From Kluyvera ascorbata_C (lineage in GTDB: Bacteria > Pseudomonadota > Gammaproteobacteria > Enterobacterales > Enterobacteriaceae), in assembly GCF_044197065.1 (NCBI RefSeq), contig NZ_JBIQOI010000014.1, positions 18,797 to 82,796 on the forward strand: a stretch of 64,000 nucleotides of DNA, read 5' to 3'. This document shows positions 52,772-61,789 of this stretch, piece by piece. The position numbers were made by a program, and so were the translations under genes. The notes below the pieces were generated by a model, which saw only the letters and a program-made list of their open reading frames with translations, was not told the origin of the DNA and did not search any database. The first letter of the stretch is position 1. Every line of letters starts with the position of its first letter.

Positions 52772-53942
52772 TGCAGCGATCGACGAACTCGATATCAGCC
52801 GTGACCGCGCCTTCTCCGGGGCATCGAAAATCATTTTCCTGATTGCGCTGCTGTTTCTCTTCACCGGCATCTGGGCGTGGTTCGGCAAGCTTGATGAGGT
52901 TTCCACCGGCACGGGGAAAGTGATCCCCAGCTCGCGCGAGCAGGTTTTACAGTCGCTCGACGGCGGCATTCTTGCTGACCTTACCGTGCGCGAAGGCGAT
53001 AAAGTGCAGGCTGGCCAGATTGTCGCGCGCCTCGACCCCACGCGCTCGGAGTCCAACGTCGGCGAAAGTACGGCGCGCTACCGTGCGTCGTTAGCCTCCA
53101 GCGCGCGACTGTATGCCGAAGTAAACGATAAACCGCTGGTCTTCCCGGACTCACTTAAAGCCTGGCCCGAGCTGATTGCCACCGAAACCCGGCTCTACAA
53201 AAGCCGCCGCGACCAGCTCGCCGACTCTCAGGCGGAGCTTCGTGATGCGCTGGTATCCGTGAATAAAGAGCTGGAGATAACCCAGCGCCTGGAAAAAAGC
53301 GGTGCGGCAAGCCACGTCGAAGTGCTCCGTTTACAGCGACAAAAAAGCGACCTGGGGCTGCGCATCACCGACCTGCGTTCGCAGTATTATGTTCAGGCGC
53401 GAGAAGCGCTGTCGAAGTCCAATGCCGAAGTCGACATGCTGTTAGCGGTGATTAAAGGCCGCGAAGATTCTGTTTCACGCATGACCGTCCGCTCCCCGAT
53501 GCGCGGGATCGTGAAAAATATCCAGGTCACCACCATCGGCGGCGTCATTCCTCCCAACGGCGAGATGATGGAGATAGTCCCGGTTGACGACCGTCTGCTA
53601 ATTGAAGCCCGACTTTCGCCACGCGACATCGCCTTCATCCACCCCGGACAGCGCGCACTGGTGAAAATCACCGCCTACGATTACGCCATCTTCGGCGGGC
53701 TGGAAGGTGAAGTGGAAACTATCTCCCCGGATACCATCCAGGATAAAGCGAAACCAGATGTCTTCTACTATCGGGTATTTATCCGCACGCATCAGGACTT
53801 TCTCGTCAACAAATTGGGCCATAAGTTTTCGATTGTCCCGGGCATGATTGCCTCGGTCGATATCAAGACCGGCGAAAAAACCATCATGGACTACCTGCTG
53901 AAACCCTTTAATAAGACCAAAGAGGCGCTACGTGAGCGATAA
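52752..53942 (+). CDS. bapD: HlyD-family membrane fusion protein of the Bap system
   Basis: 396 residues. Cytoplasmic N-terminus, one membrane segment (27-44), a lipoyl half-motif (ILADLTVREGDKVQAGQIVARLDPTRSE), coiled-coil hairpin (about 110-230), second lipoyl half (VRSPMRGIVKNIQVTTIGGV), then beta barrel (ARLSPRDIAFIHPGQRALVKITAYDYAIFGG). Bridges bapC to bapB in the periplasm. Last gene of the operon; tmRNA promoter follows 40 bases later. Confidence 0.95.
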   Translation: MKTNPHDAAIDELDISRDRAFSGASKIIFLIALLFLFTGIWAWFGKLDEVSTGTGKVIPSSREQVLQSLDGGILADLTVREGDKVQAGQIVARLDPTRSESNVGESTARYRASLASSARLYAEVNDKPLVFPDSLKAWPELIATETRLYKSRRDQLADSQAELRDALVSVNKELEITQRLEKSGAASHVEVLRLQRQKSDLGLRITDLRSQYYVQAREALSKSNAEVDMLLAVIKGREDSVSRMTVRSPMRGIVKNIQVTTIGGVIPPNGEMMEIVPVDDRLLIEARLSPRDIAFIHPGQRALVKITAYDYAIFGGLEGEVETISPDTIQDKAKPDVFYYRVFIRTHQDFLVNKLGHKFSIVPGMIASVDIKTGEKTIMDYLLKPFNKTKEALRER

Positions 53943-53980
53943 ATGCACAGCCAACGGCCTGTTGCGCCACGTTTTTCACT

Positions 53981-54009
53981 GGCAACGGCCGTCACAACTC
54001 TGTTATACT
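53981..54009 (+). promoter_or_regulatory. ssrA promoter
   Basis: TATACT at 54004-54009 is a near-perfect -10 ending 14 bases before mature tmRNA sequence; TGGCAA at 53981-53986 is a weak -35 with 17-bp spacing. Matches the arrangement in E. coli as far as I recall. Confidence 0.65.
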
Positions 54010-54023
54010 CGACGTAACACATT

Positions 54024-54386
54024 GGGGCTGATTCTGGATTCGACGGGATTTGCGAAACCCAAGGTGCATGCCGAGGGGCGGTTGGCCTCGTAAAAAGCCG
54101 CAAAAAATAGTCGCAAACGACGAAAACTACGCTTTAGCAGCTTAATAACCTGCTCTGAGCCCTCTCTCCCTAGCTTCCGCTCTTAAGACGGGGATCAAAG
54201 AGAGGTCAAACCCAAAAGAGATCGCGTGGAAGCCCTGCCTGGGGTTGAAGCGTTAAAACTAATCAGGCTAGTCTGGTAGTGGCGTGTCTGTCCGCAGGTG
54301 CCAGGCGAATGTAAAGACTGACTAAGCATGTAGTGCCGAGGATGTAGGAATTTCGGACGCGGGTTCAACTCCCGCCAGCTCCACCA
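54024..54386 (+). ncRNA. ssrA: transfer-messenger RNA
   Basis: 363 nucleotides from GGGGCTGATTCTGGATTCGA to GCCAGCTCCACCA, the E. coli length. The tag reading frame is GCAAACGAC... at 54113-54142, encoding ANDENYALAA followed by TAATAA. The tRNA-like half with GGTTCAACTCCCG T-loop and CCA end is intact even though an integrase gene sits immediately downstream, because the element restores the 3' end on insertion. Works with SmpB to rescue stalled ribosomes. Confidence 0.99.
54358..54386 (+). other. attL: island attachment site in the ssrA 3' end
   Basis: The 3' end of tmRNA, from the T-arm to CCA, is the known integration target of P4/CP4-57-type tyrosine recombinases, and such an integrase starts 166 bases downstream. 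A second copy would mark the distal end of the island; it is not in this window. Confidence 0.65.
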
Positions 54387-54416
54387 AACATTCATTCATG
54401 ATGCATCATGAACTTT

Positions 54417-54454
54417 AAAAAAGCCTGTAACTTCAACGAGTTGCAGGCTTTTTT
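54417..54454 (+). terminator. terminator after ssrA
   Basis: AAAAAAGCCTGTAACT pairs with AGTTGCAGGCTTTTTT (one mismatch, 6-base loop). T-run present on the right; terminates tmRNA precursor. Confidence 0.92.
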
Positions 54455-54506
54455 GTTGCATGTGTGGTCATGATCTCTGTATGAATCTTGACCTTTTGGC
54501 ACCATG

Positions 54507-54550
54507 TTTAGCACCACGGTATCGTGGGGCTAAAAAAGCGTGGTGCTAAA
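54507..54550. promoter_or_regulatory. nested inverted repeats in front of the integrase gene
   Basis: TTTAGCACCACG (54507-54518) and its perfect complement CGTGGTGCTAAA (54539-54550) are separated by 20 bases. The intervening DNA contains CGTGGGGCTAAA, a third half-site with one mismatch, so the first arm can pair with either. The structure ends 2 bases before the ATG at 54553, leaving no ordinary Shine-Dalgarno. It could be an integrase operator or mutually exclusive RNA hairpins controlling translation. Confidence 0.75.
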
Positions 54551-54552
54551 AC

Positions 54553-55800
54553 ATGCCTAAGCAACTGAAACCCTTAACAAATGTGGAGATCGCTGGCGCG
54601 AAGCCCCGTAGCACGGATTATGAGCTACGGGACGGTGAAGGCCTGTACTTGCTGGTTAAGACTTCAGGGAGGAAGGCCTGGCATTTCGAGTATTATCATC
54701 CCGTCACCAAAAAGCGCACCAAAACCAGCCTTGGCCCTTACCCGGTCGTTACACTGGCCATGGCTCGCGAAACTCGCACGAAATACAGACGACTGCTCTG
54801 GCAGGGCATCGATCCCCGTCAACACTTAGCAGGGATAGCTGAAGAAAAACGCATCCAGAATGAATGCACGCTGGAAAAAGTTGCGGAACAGTGGCTCAAA
54901 GAGAAGAAACGGACCAGCGATCTTAGCGAAGATCACGCCAAAGATATCTGGCGCTCGTTGGAGATGCACGTCTTCCCTTCTCTGGGTAACACGCCCGTCA
55001 CCGAGATCCGCCCGAAGATGCTCAAGGAGCACCTCACACCTCTGGAAGAACAAGGCATCCTCGAAACACTGCGACGAGTCATTTCACGGCTTAATGAAAT
55101 CTTCCGCTTCGCCATCTCCGAAGAGCTCATCGAGTTCAATCCGGCTGACAACCTGGTCGCCCGCTTCAAAAAACCGAAAAAGCAGAACATGCCCGCCCTC
55201 CACCCCAGCGAGCTGGGCAGGCTGATGCTGGCGCTACAGAATGCCTCTATCCGCAAAGAAACCCGCTGCCTTATCGAATGGGAGCTACTGACCTGGGTTC
55301 GCCCCGGCGAAGCCGTCAGCGCCCGCTGGTGCGACATCGACATGAAAAAAGCGGAATGGCGCATCCCTGACACCTTTATGAAGATGAACCGTTCGCACAC
55401 GGTGCCGCTCAGCAAACAGGCGCTGCGCGTTCTTCAGGTTATGGAACCCGTCAGCCGCCATCGCCCGTGGGTTTTCCCCAGCATCCGCAAACCGCTGGAG
55501 CATATGCACCAGCAGACCGCTAACGCCGCGCTTATCCGTATGGGGTTCGGCGGTGAGCTGGTCGCCCACGGCATGCGCAGCATCGCCAGAACGGCGGGAG
55601 CAGGCCATTTTCCTCGTGAAGTACTGGAATCTGCACTGGCGCACCAGAAAGAAGACGAGATCGAAGCAGCCTACAACCGCAGCGACTACCTGGAACAAAG
55701 GCGACCGCTGATGCAGTGGTGGGGAAACTACGTTGATGCCGCCAGACGGCAGGCGCTGCTCGGTGCAGAAGAACCACTGCAGATCGTGGAAGGAGAATAA
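54553..55800 (+). CDS. int: P4-family tyrosine integrase
   Basis: 415 residues. N-terminal DUF4102 arm-binding domain (LTNVEIAGAKPRSTDYELRDG, RTKTSLGPYP), core-binding SAM-like domain (about 100-180), and catalytic domain with Arg250 (TWVRPGEA), His339-x2-Arg342 (HGMRSIART), His364 (ALAHQ) and nucleophile Tyr374. Closest in type to the CP4-57 integrase, which also uses ssrA. It would catalyse integration and, with a directionality factor such as the AlpA-type protein downstream or its partner, excision. Start unusual: dyad directly before ATG. Confidence 0.95.
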   Translation: MPKQLKPLTNVEIAGAKPRSTDYELRDGEGLYLLVKTSGRKAWHFEYYHPVTKKRTKTSLGPYPVVTLAMARETRTKYRRLLWQGIDPRQHLAGIAEEKRIQNECTLEKVAEQWLKEKKRTSDLSEDHAKDIWRSLEMHVFPSLGNTPVTEIRPKMLKEHLTPLEEQGILETLRRVISRLNEIFRFAISEELIEFNPADNLVARFKKPKKQNMPALHPSELGRLMLALQNASIRKETRCLIEWELLTWVRPGEAVSARWCDIDMKKAEWRIPDTFMKMNRSHTVPLSKQALRVLQVMEPVSRHRPWVFPSIRKPLEHMHQQTANAALIRMGFGGELVAHGMRSIARTAGAGHFPREVLESALAHQKEDEIEAAYNRSDYLEQRRPLMQWWGNYVDAARRQALLGAEEPLQIVEGE

Positions 55801-55801
55801 T

Positions 55802-56443
55802 GTGACCAGTCCCATTCGTCAGAATCTGTTTGAACGGGAATGTGATATGCCGCTGCTGGAAGCGCGGCATCTCGCCCTTCTGCTTCTCGGCCTCGATGCA
55901 TCCCAACCAGCAAATGCCCTGCCGGAAGAACATCAGGAAAATTACCGTATCCTGCACGACGCTATCAGCCGCACCATCAAAGCAACGGGCATGGTCAGCG
56001 CCCCGGCGAACAAACGCATGTTCTATGCCGATGAGATGTTCGCGCTGGCATGGCGGCTTATTGATGACGAACTGACGCCGCCAGAAATTAAGGCCCGCAG
56101 CCTGAAGGCGGTGATGAAACTGTCACGCAACAGCCGTGGCCGCAAGTGGCTGAAGACGCTCGGTGACGACGCGCTACCAGATCTCACTACTTCAGCACAA
56201 CCTTCCCAACGTGGGATGCATAAACGCGACAAGGCACGGGAGAATACTGCCCGACTCTGCTGGCTACTGGTTCAGCTAGTGGTTGAGGAGACTGGCGGGC
56301 GTTATGGGACGTCAGATAAACCAGCTTCTGACCTAATACTTCAAAAGCTGAAAGCGCTGGCGCAGGAGCTGGAATTGTCGTCTGATGGGCTTGGGCGTGG
56401 GACGTTTTATGAGGTGTTGAAGATGGGCCGGGATAAAGAGTAG
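55802..56443 (+). CDS. unknown protein coupled to the integrase gene
   Basis: 213 residues from a GTG at 55802, with AGGAG at 55791-55795 inside the integrase stop region; an ATG at 55847 is the alternative. The frame upstream overlaps int and is not coding. Largely helical, with Leu-rich ARHLALLLLGLDA and a basic centre (RSLKAVMKLSRNSRGRKWLK). No catalytic motif recognised. It has the GC level of the island's integrase, not of the AT-rich pair that follows, so it probably belongs to the mobility backbone. I do not assign a function. Confidence 0.8.
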   Translation: MTSPIRQNLFERECDMPLLEARHLALLLLGLDASQPANALPEEHQENYRILHDAISRTIKATGMVSAPANKRMFYADEMFALAWRLIDDELTPPEIKARSLKAVMKLSRNSRGRKWLKTLGDDALPDLTTSAQPSQRGMHKRDKARENTARLCWLLVQLVVEETGGRYGTSDKPASDLILQKLKALAQELELSSDGLGRGTFYEVLKMGRDKE

Positions 56444-56575
56444 CTCCCAGAAGAGTACAAAATCAAATCACCTTATAAAAATAAACGAAGCATTGAACAA
56501 ATCACACACGTCGTAATATGTTATAGTAAATTGCCTAGGCAAACTGATTAAAATATTATGGATGAGGGTAATCCC

Positions 56576-58906
56576 ATGCATTTAGAATTTTTAACCATCA
56601 AGAATTATAGAAAGTTTCGCTCTACGGATAATAAAGTATGCTTCGTTAAACCAGAAGTTATAGATATGACAACAGAAGGTGAGCAATCAAAATCAGTGAT
56701 TGCGCCATCGACAACCTTAATAATTGGTAAGAATAACGCAGGTAAAACAACTGTCATCAATGCACTTAAAATGCTATGCGGAAACGAACAACCCTTAGCA
56801 TCTGACTTTAACTTATCATACTTAAATGAGTTATTTAGTCTTTACAAACGATCTTATAACATTGATCAAGATACAAAGTTCGAACAATTAGAAACACCGA
56901 CATTAGAGTTTACTTTAGCAATTAAAGTAGATTTCAACGATAATGATTTAATGACGAACCTATCACCTTTTATATCAATTAGTGAGGGTGAGAGTGGAAC
57001 TTCCGTGAGTATACGCATTGTAGTCAAAATTGTTTATTCTGAAGAAACTGCTTTTAAAGAAGAAGTTAAGAGGATCTTTAATTTAAAAAATTCAGAAGGG
57101 AATACACTAGATCATAAACAGCAGTTTGAAATGTTTTACTTAATGCTTTCAAAAGACACTAACTGTTTTAAAAATGAGGGGAATCTTTATCAAACTAATT
57201 TTATCGATATATTAGGTGAACCCGCAGAAAAATTCTCACTTAAAAAATTAATTAACATCAAAGAAATAAAAGCCAATCGTCATCTTAAAGAAGGAGTTCT
57301 TAGCGATGTTTTCAATAAGATAGTTTCATTTCAATTCACTAATGACACTAAATCTCGCACAGGTTTGGAATCCAGCATTCATCTGATTAACCAGCAAATA
57401 TCTTTAAGTGTGGGTGCAAAAAGTACTGATATATCACAGGTTCTTTGTGAGATAGAGCACTCAAATAAAGTAGATTTAAATCTATCGGGAAATGTTAGTT
57501 ATGATGCGATAATGAAAGGACTGATAAAATATAATTTTATAGATGGCGAAGATTATATCCCAGAAGATCAGTTTGGCTTAGGATATATAAATCTATTAAA
57601 TATAATTGGTGAAATAATTCATTTTGTAGATAGCTATGAAAACAAAAGCCATTTTAGTAAAGTTAATCTACTATTTATTGAAGAGCCTGAAGCATTCATG
57701 CACCCTCACATGCAAGAGTTCTTTATTAAACGTATTGATAATGCAGTAAAAAAAGCATTGGAGATAGCAAACAACTCTTCGGTTATAAAAAAAACTCTTC
57801 AATGCCAGATAGCTATTACAACCCACTCTTCTCACATCGTTAATAGCAAAATCCATAGTAGCAATACATTCAACAATCTAAATTACTTAACTTCAATAAA
57901 AAAATGCACAAAAGCCATTAACCTGACTGATGAATGCGTAGTCTCTAGTGAAGATAATGATGCTAATGAAAAGCTCAAATTTATAAAAAAACATATAAAA
58001 TACAAAGTTTCAGAGTTGTTTTTTTCAGACGCAATTATCTTTGTTGAAGGTATTACTGAGGAGACTTTGTTACATTATTATTTGGAAAAACATCCAATTC
58101 TTAGTAACTACTATATATCAGTATTCAATATCAATGGCGCTCACGGCAAATTATACTTTCCATTAGCCAAACAACTTTGTGTCCCTAGTCTAATTGTGAC
58201 CGACATAGATATCAAGCGAGAAAAATGTGAAAAATGCAAATCACATAAAGAAAATGAAACTTGTCTAAGATGTGGTCAACAGGCAAAAAATGGGGATATA
58301 CCTTTCCATCCGGGTACTGCACCAACTTTTTATCAAATCACCAGTCTCAGTGGTCGAACTACGACTAATGCGACACTTAAAGAATTGAACATAAAACTCA
58401 AAGATAAATCTGAAGAAGAAGCAGGCCAATTAGATAATATAGAATTCTTTAGTGACGAAAACCTTTACGTTGTATTTCAAAAAGATCCAATCGAAGGCCA
58501 ATACGCAACTAGTTTCGAAGAGGCTTTAATTTTGACAAATTATAACAACGATGCACTTAATGAAGCACTAAATGAATGTAAACCTGGTATTTATCAAGAA
58601 ATATTGAATAGTAGTGGTACAAAATCTAATAAAAATTTAATCTCTCACTCTTATAAATTACAGAAAAAACTTTCTGATAGTAAAAGTGATTTTTCTAACA
58701 AATTGTTATTTAATTTTCTCTCAGCAGAAGATATTGAAGACTTACCAAAACTACCAAATTATCTTGAGGATGGATTAAAATGGCTTGCATTTAAAATACA
58801 AAGAGATAGTGCACCTCCGACAAATGAATACGGTATGGTCGTTAACCAAGATGTTGTAATCCCGAAAATTGAAATTACGGCGGAGATAGCTGATGTTAAC
58901 AAATGA
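56576..58906 (+). CDS. OLD-family ATPase-TOPRIM nuclease, Gabija GajA-like, zinc-ribbon insert
   Basis: 776 residues from the ATG at 56576, chosen because GAGGG lies 8 bases before it and OLD proteins typically start near MHLEFLTIKNYRKF; an ATG six codons upstream lacks a site. ABC-type ATPase: Walker A GKNNAGKTT (about 50-58), Walker B LLFIEEPEAFMHP near 365. A TOPRIM nuclease follows: FVEGITEE near 490 and VTDIDIK near 540 supply the acidic metal ligands. Between VTDID and the rest lies CEKC-x8-CLRC, a zinc-ribbon-like cluster. With the adjacent UvrD helicase this is the gene pair of Gabija, but GajA is usually near 580 residues. Very AT-rich, hence foreign even to the island. Defence role inferred from the family. 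Confidence 0.85.
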   Translation: MHLEFLTIKNYRKFRSTDNKVCFVKPEVIDMTTEGEQSKSVIAPSTTLIIGKNNAGKTTVINALKMLCGNEQPLASDFNLSYLNELFSLYKRSYNIDQDTKFEQLETPTLEFTLAIKVDFNDNDLMTNLSPFISISEGESGTSVSIRIVVKIVYSEETAFKEEVKRIFNLKNSEGNTLDHKQQFEMFYLMLSKDTNCFKNEGNLYQTNFIDILGEPAEKFSLKKLINIKEIKANRHLKEGVLSDVFNKIVSFQFTNDTKSRTGLESSIHLINQQISLSVGAKSTDISQVLCEIEHSNKVDLNLSGNVSYDAIMKGLIKYNFIDGEDYIPEDQFGLGYINLLNIIGEIIHFVDSYENKSHFSKVNLLFIEEPEAFMHPHMQEFFIKRIDNAVKKALEIANNSSVIKKTLQCQIAITTHSSHIVNSKIHSSNTFNNLNYLTSIKKCTKAINLTDECVVSSEDNDANEKLKFIKKHIKYKVSELFFSDAIIFVEGITEETLLHYYLEKHPILSNYYISVFNINGAHGKLYFPLAKQLCVPSLIVTDIDIKREKCEKCKSHKENETCLRCGQQAKNGDIPFHPGTAPTFYQITSLSGRTTTNATLKELNIKLKDKSEEEAGQLDNIEFFSDENLYVVFQKDPIEGQYATSFEEALILTNYNNDALNEALNECKPGIYQEILNSSGTKSNKNLISHSYKLQKKLSDSKSDFSNKLLFNFLSAEDIEDLPKLPNYLEDGLKWLAFKIQRDSAPPTNEYGMVVNQDVVIPKIEITAEIADVNK

Positions 58907-61010
58907 AATTAAAGAACTGGAGGTGCAAAAAAGCGTCATCAATCATGTTGATAATTTCAACAGTTTTCGTTTCAATGCTGGTGCTGGAGCTGGTAAAACC
59001 TATGCGCTGATAGAAACTCTTAAATATGTCACTATAAATAAAATCATAGCTACTAGGAGTTCCCAAAAAATAGCCTGCATTACCTATACCAATGTTGCGG
59101 TAAATGAAATAAAAAAACGGTTAGGAAATTCAGAAGTAGTTCACGTTTCAACTATTCACGAAATGTTGTGGGATATAATCAAAAGAGCCCAACCACAGCT
59201 TTTGATATGTCATAAGGAGAAGATAATCAATGTGATAGATGACAATAAAAAAGAACTTAATCATTCTGAAAAAGCGAAATTTTTTATCAATCTTGATGAA
59301 CCCAAAAAGCAAGAATTCATTCAATATATTTTTCAGACTAAAGATATTTTTTATCATTATAAAGATCATAGCGCTGCATCTTTTAGAAAAGCTTATGGGG
59401 ATTCAACAATTGAGAAACCTTCTCATCTAGATAGTTTTTTAAAAAATGTTTCTAACTTTAAATTCGTTGTCAGTATTTTTTATAAAATACAAAGACTTGA
59501 AGAGTGTCTTGCCCGGATTGAATCTAATAAAGAAAATCGTGTTTATTATGACAGTAAGGTCAATATCGATAGACTTCATTATATGAAGTTCAGTCATGAT
59601 ACTCTACTTGAGTATGGGTTAAAACTAGTCAAAACTTATCCAATGCTATGTCGTATTATTATTGACAGTTACCCTTATTTTTTCATTGATGAATATCAAG
59701 ATACTAATAGTCATGTTGTTGGTTTTTTTAAAACTCTTTATGATTTTTCAAATCAAAATAACAAGAAATGGATGGTAGGTTACTTTGGCGACACGGCCCA
59801 GTGTATTTATGATGATGGAGTAGGAGAAAATATCACAAAACTTCATAGCGGACTTTATGAAATAGATAAAATATTCAACCGCCGCTCACATCAACAAATA
59901 ATTGATGTTGCAAACAAAATTCGCGCAGATAAAATAGTTCAAATACCCATTTCATCAGAGAGTAATAAAGGTTCCGTTATTTTTTCTCATCATCAATCCA
60001 AGGAGAAACTGGAAATAGCAAAAGAGTTTCTCTCACATTATAAATCTTATTTAGCTCAAACCAGTAAAGGTAGGGATAATGACGATTGCAAGATCCACTG
60101 CCTAGTTTTAACTAATAGGCTCATGGCACAGTTCAATGATTTCGAAAATGTTTACCAAGCATATCAAAACTCAATGATCTATCATGAAAACCTAAATACT
60201 CAAGTGTTATCCAAGCAATTAGAAAAACTCCACCCAACCATATTGATTATCTATAACCTAACAAAATTATATCAAGACATTCTTCAAAATAATGTTTCTT
60301 ATCACTGTATTTTTGGAACTTATGGTGAGGGACTAAGTTTTTCTTCTGCAAATTCAATTTTACGTGAACTGCAAAATAAAGAAATTGTATCACTTAATGA
60401 CTGGATTGAACTAATAACAGACCGTCTTGAATATAGTGAAGCAAAAAGTTCTCTAGAAAAAATACTAATAAACCGCATTAACTCTGACAAAGAAAAAACC
60501 GTGTCCCCCCATTTATTTAAGTCTGCGATTATAAACAGCATAAATGTACTCATGAATAGTATGTCTGAAGATGAAACTGTAGCTGAAGGTAAAATACAGA
60601 GTATTTTATCCTTACCAATAAAATCGCTAATGAATTGGATTAATTTTATAGATGGCACAGAGATTGGTGATATTATCTACCACACCTACCATGGTACCAA
60701 AGGTGAAGAATACAATAATGTTGCTATTATTTTAGAACATAGCTTTGGAAATAAAGACAAGCTTAAATTTAAAAACTATTTCAAATTTCTTCAAGAAAAT
60801 AAAGAATCTCGCGCTCATTTGCTAACTGATGATATTTTCAAAGAAAAACATAATAATACTAAAAATTTGCTCTACGTGGCTTGTTCACGAGCAATAAAAA
60901 ATTTAAGAATATTATATTTAGATGATATCTCAGAAATAAAAGAAGGCATAGAATCAATCTTTGGTCAGAGCAATCTCTGGTTATCAGATTCGGATAACAT
61001 AACTGTGTAA
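58893..61010 (+). CDS. UvrD/PcrA-like helicase, Gabija GajB-like
   Basis: 705 residues. Superfamily 1 motifs in order: I NAGAGAGKT (28-36), Ia ACITYTNVAVNEIKKRL, II DEYQD (266-270), III GYFGDTAQCIYDD, IV FNRRSHQQIIDVANKIR, V TYHGTKGEEYNNV (about 598-610), VI LLYVACSRAIKNLRIL. Motifs are complete, so it should be an active ATPase. The start overlaps the nuclease gene by 14 bp, with GGAG before it, so the two are co-translated. Larger than classical GajB (about 494), because of long insertions between motifs II/III and IV/V. AT-rich like its partner; no gene separates it from the following 0.5-kb gap. Confidence 0.88.
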   Translation: MLTNEIKELEVQKSVINHVDNFNSFRFNAGAGAGKTYALIETLKYVTINKIIATRSSQKIACITYTNVAVNEIKKRLGNSEVVHVSTIHEMLWDIIKRAQPQLLICHKEKIINVIDDNKKELNHSEKAKFFINLDEPKKQEFIQYIFQTKDIFYHYKDHSAASFRKAYGDSTIEKPSHLDSFLKNVSNFKFVVSIFYKIQRLEECLARIESNKENRVYYDSKVNIDRLHYMKFSHDTLLEYGLKLVKTYPMLCRIIIDSYPYFFIDEYQDTNSHVVGFFKTLYDFSNQNNKKWMVGYFGDTAQCIYDDGVGENITKLHSGLYEIDKIFNRRSHQQIIDVANKIRADKIVQIPISSESNKGSVIFSHHQSKEKLEIAKEFLSHYKSYLAQTSKGRDNDDCKIHCLVLTNRLMAQFNDFENVYQAYQNSMIYHENLNTQVLSKQLEKLHPTILIIYNLTKLYQDILQNNVSYHCIFGTYGEGLSFSSANSILRELQNKEIVSLNDWIELITDRLEYSEAKSSLEKILINRINSDKEKTVSPHLFKSAIINSINVLMNSMSEDETVAEGKIQSILSLPIKSLMNWINFIDGTEIGDIIYHTYHGTKGEEYNNVAIILEHSFGNKDKLKFKNYFKFLQENKESRAHLLTDDIFKEKHNNTKNLLYVACSRAIKNLRILYLDDISEIKEGIESIFGQSNLWLSDSDNITV

Positions 61011-61538
61011 CCTCTTATCTATCAACAATAGATATAGGCATGGTTGTGTAATAGTTATAACTTATGTTTTCTGCAAGTTAAATTCTATACATAACACTGC
61101 CTATTTTTCTTATTAAACTATAGACAAAATTAAGTTGTAAAACAATTTATACACGTCGGAGTATTATGCAGGAACACAACCTACAACTGTAGGTTAATGA
61201 GAATTCTACATCAGTTAAGCGCAGTGAATGAATTATCGCTAACGGTATTATCTTAAACGCTTATAAAGAACTGTAGACTAGGGCCCGTTGATATGAAACG
61301 TTCGTAGTAGTGCATTACGACCCGCTTACCTGCGCAGATTTCATTCAAACATAGGCGATATTAAATAACCCATTAATTTTCAATTAGTTAATTTATTGTC
61401 ATTATTACTGGCAATAAACAATCATTTTTCGGACTCATTACTTTCTATCCGGACTTATCTTTTTCACCCGGACCTATACCTCCCCTCCCCGTTCCGCGCT
61501 ATAACCGCCTCGACACTCTGTTCCCGTGAGGTGCAATC
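61011..61538. other. non-coding gap between the defence pair and alpA-like gene
   Basis: 528 bases without a supportable gene, AT-rich in the first 400, then changing near 61,480 to the GC level of the island backbone. It presumably contains the 3' end of the defence operon and the promoter of the regulator. I saw no clear terminator or tRNA. Confidence 0.5.
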
Positions 61539-61754
61539 ATGAAAACCCGTGCTGACAGCAACGATGCTTTTCCCGAAAGCGGCAACGTGCGTATGCGGCA
61601 GGTGGTCCAGTTTCTGGCGATGAGTGAATCGTCGGTTTACCGCCTGATTAAAAACACCGACTTTCCCCGTCCCGTCCACCTCTCTTCCCGACTGGTGGTC
61701 TTCGATGCCGCTGAAATTCGTCAGTGGCAACAGCGCGGCACCGCCATCCGCTAA
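61539..61754 (+). CDS. AlpA-family DNA-binding regulator
   Basis: 71 residues with the AlpA/MerR-like winged helix: VRMRQVVQFLAMSESSVYRLIKNTDFPRPVHLSSRLVVFDAAEIRQWQQ. In P4 and CP4-57 islands AlpA-type proteins activate excision or late genes. It lies before the DUF927-type gene in the same order as alpA-yfjI of CP4-57. The integrase and this regulator together support an excisable element. Confidence 0.9.
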   Translation: MKTRADSNDAFPESGNVRMRQVVQFLAMSESSVYRLIKNTDFPRPVHLSSRLVVFDAAEIRQWQQRGTAIR

Positions 61755-61789
61755 TCCACGCTCAGGGATGAGCCGACTGATACCCCATC

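Noticed and set aside
56576..58906. identity with the P2 old gene
   Set aside because: It is in the ssrA island, not the prophage, and is paired with a UvrD helicase, which P2 Old is not.
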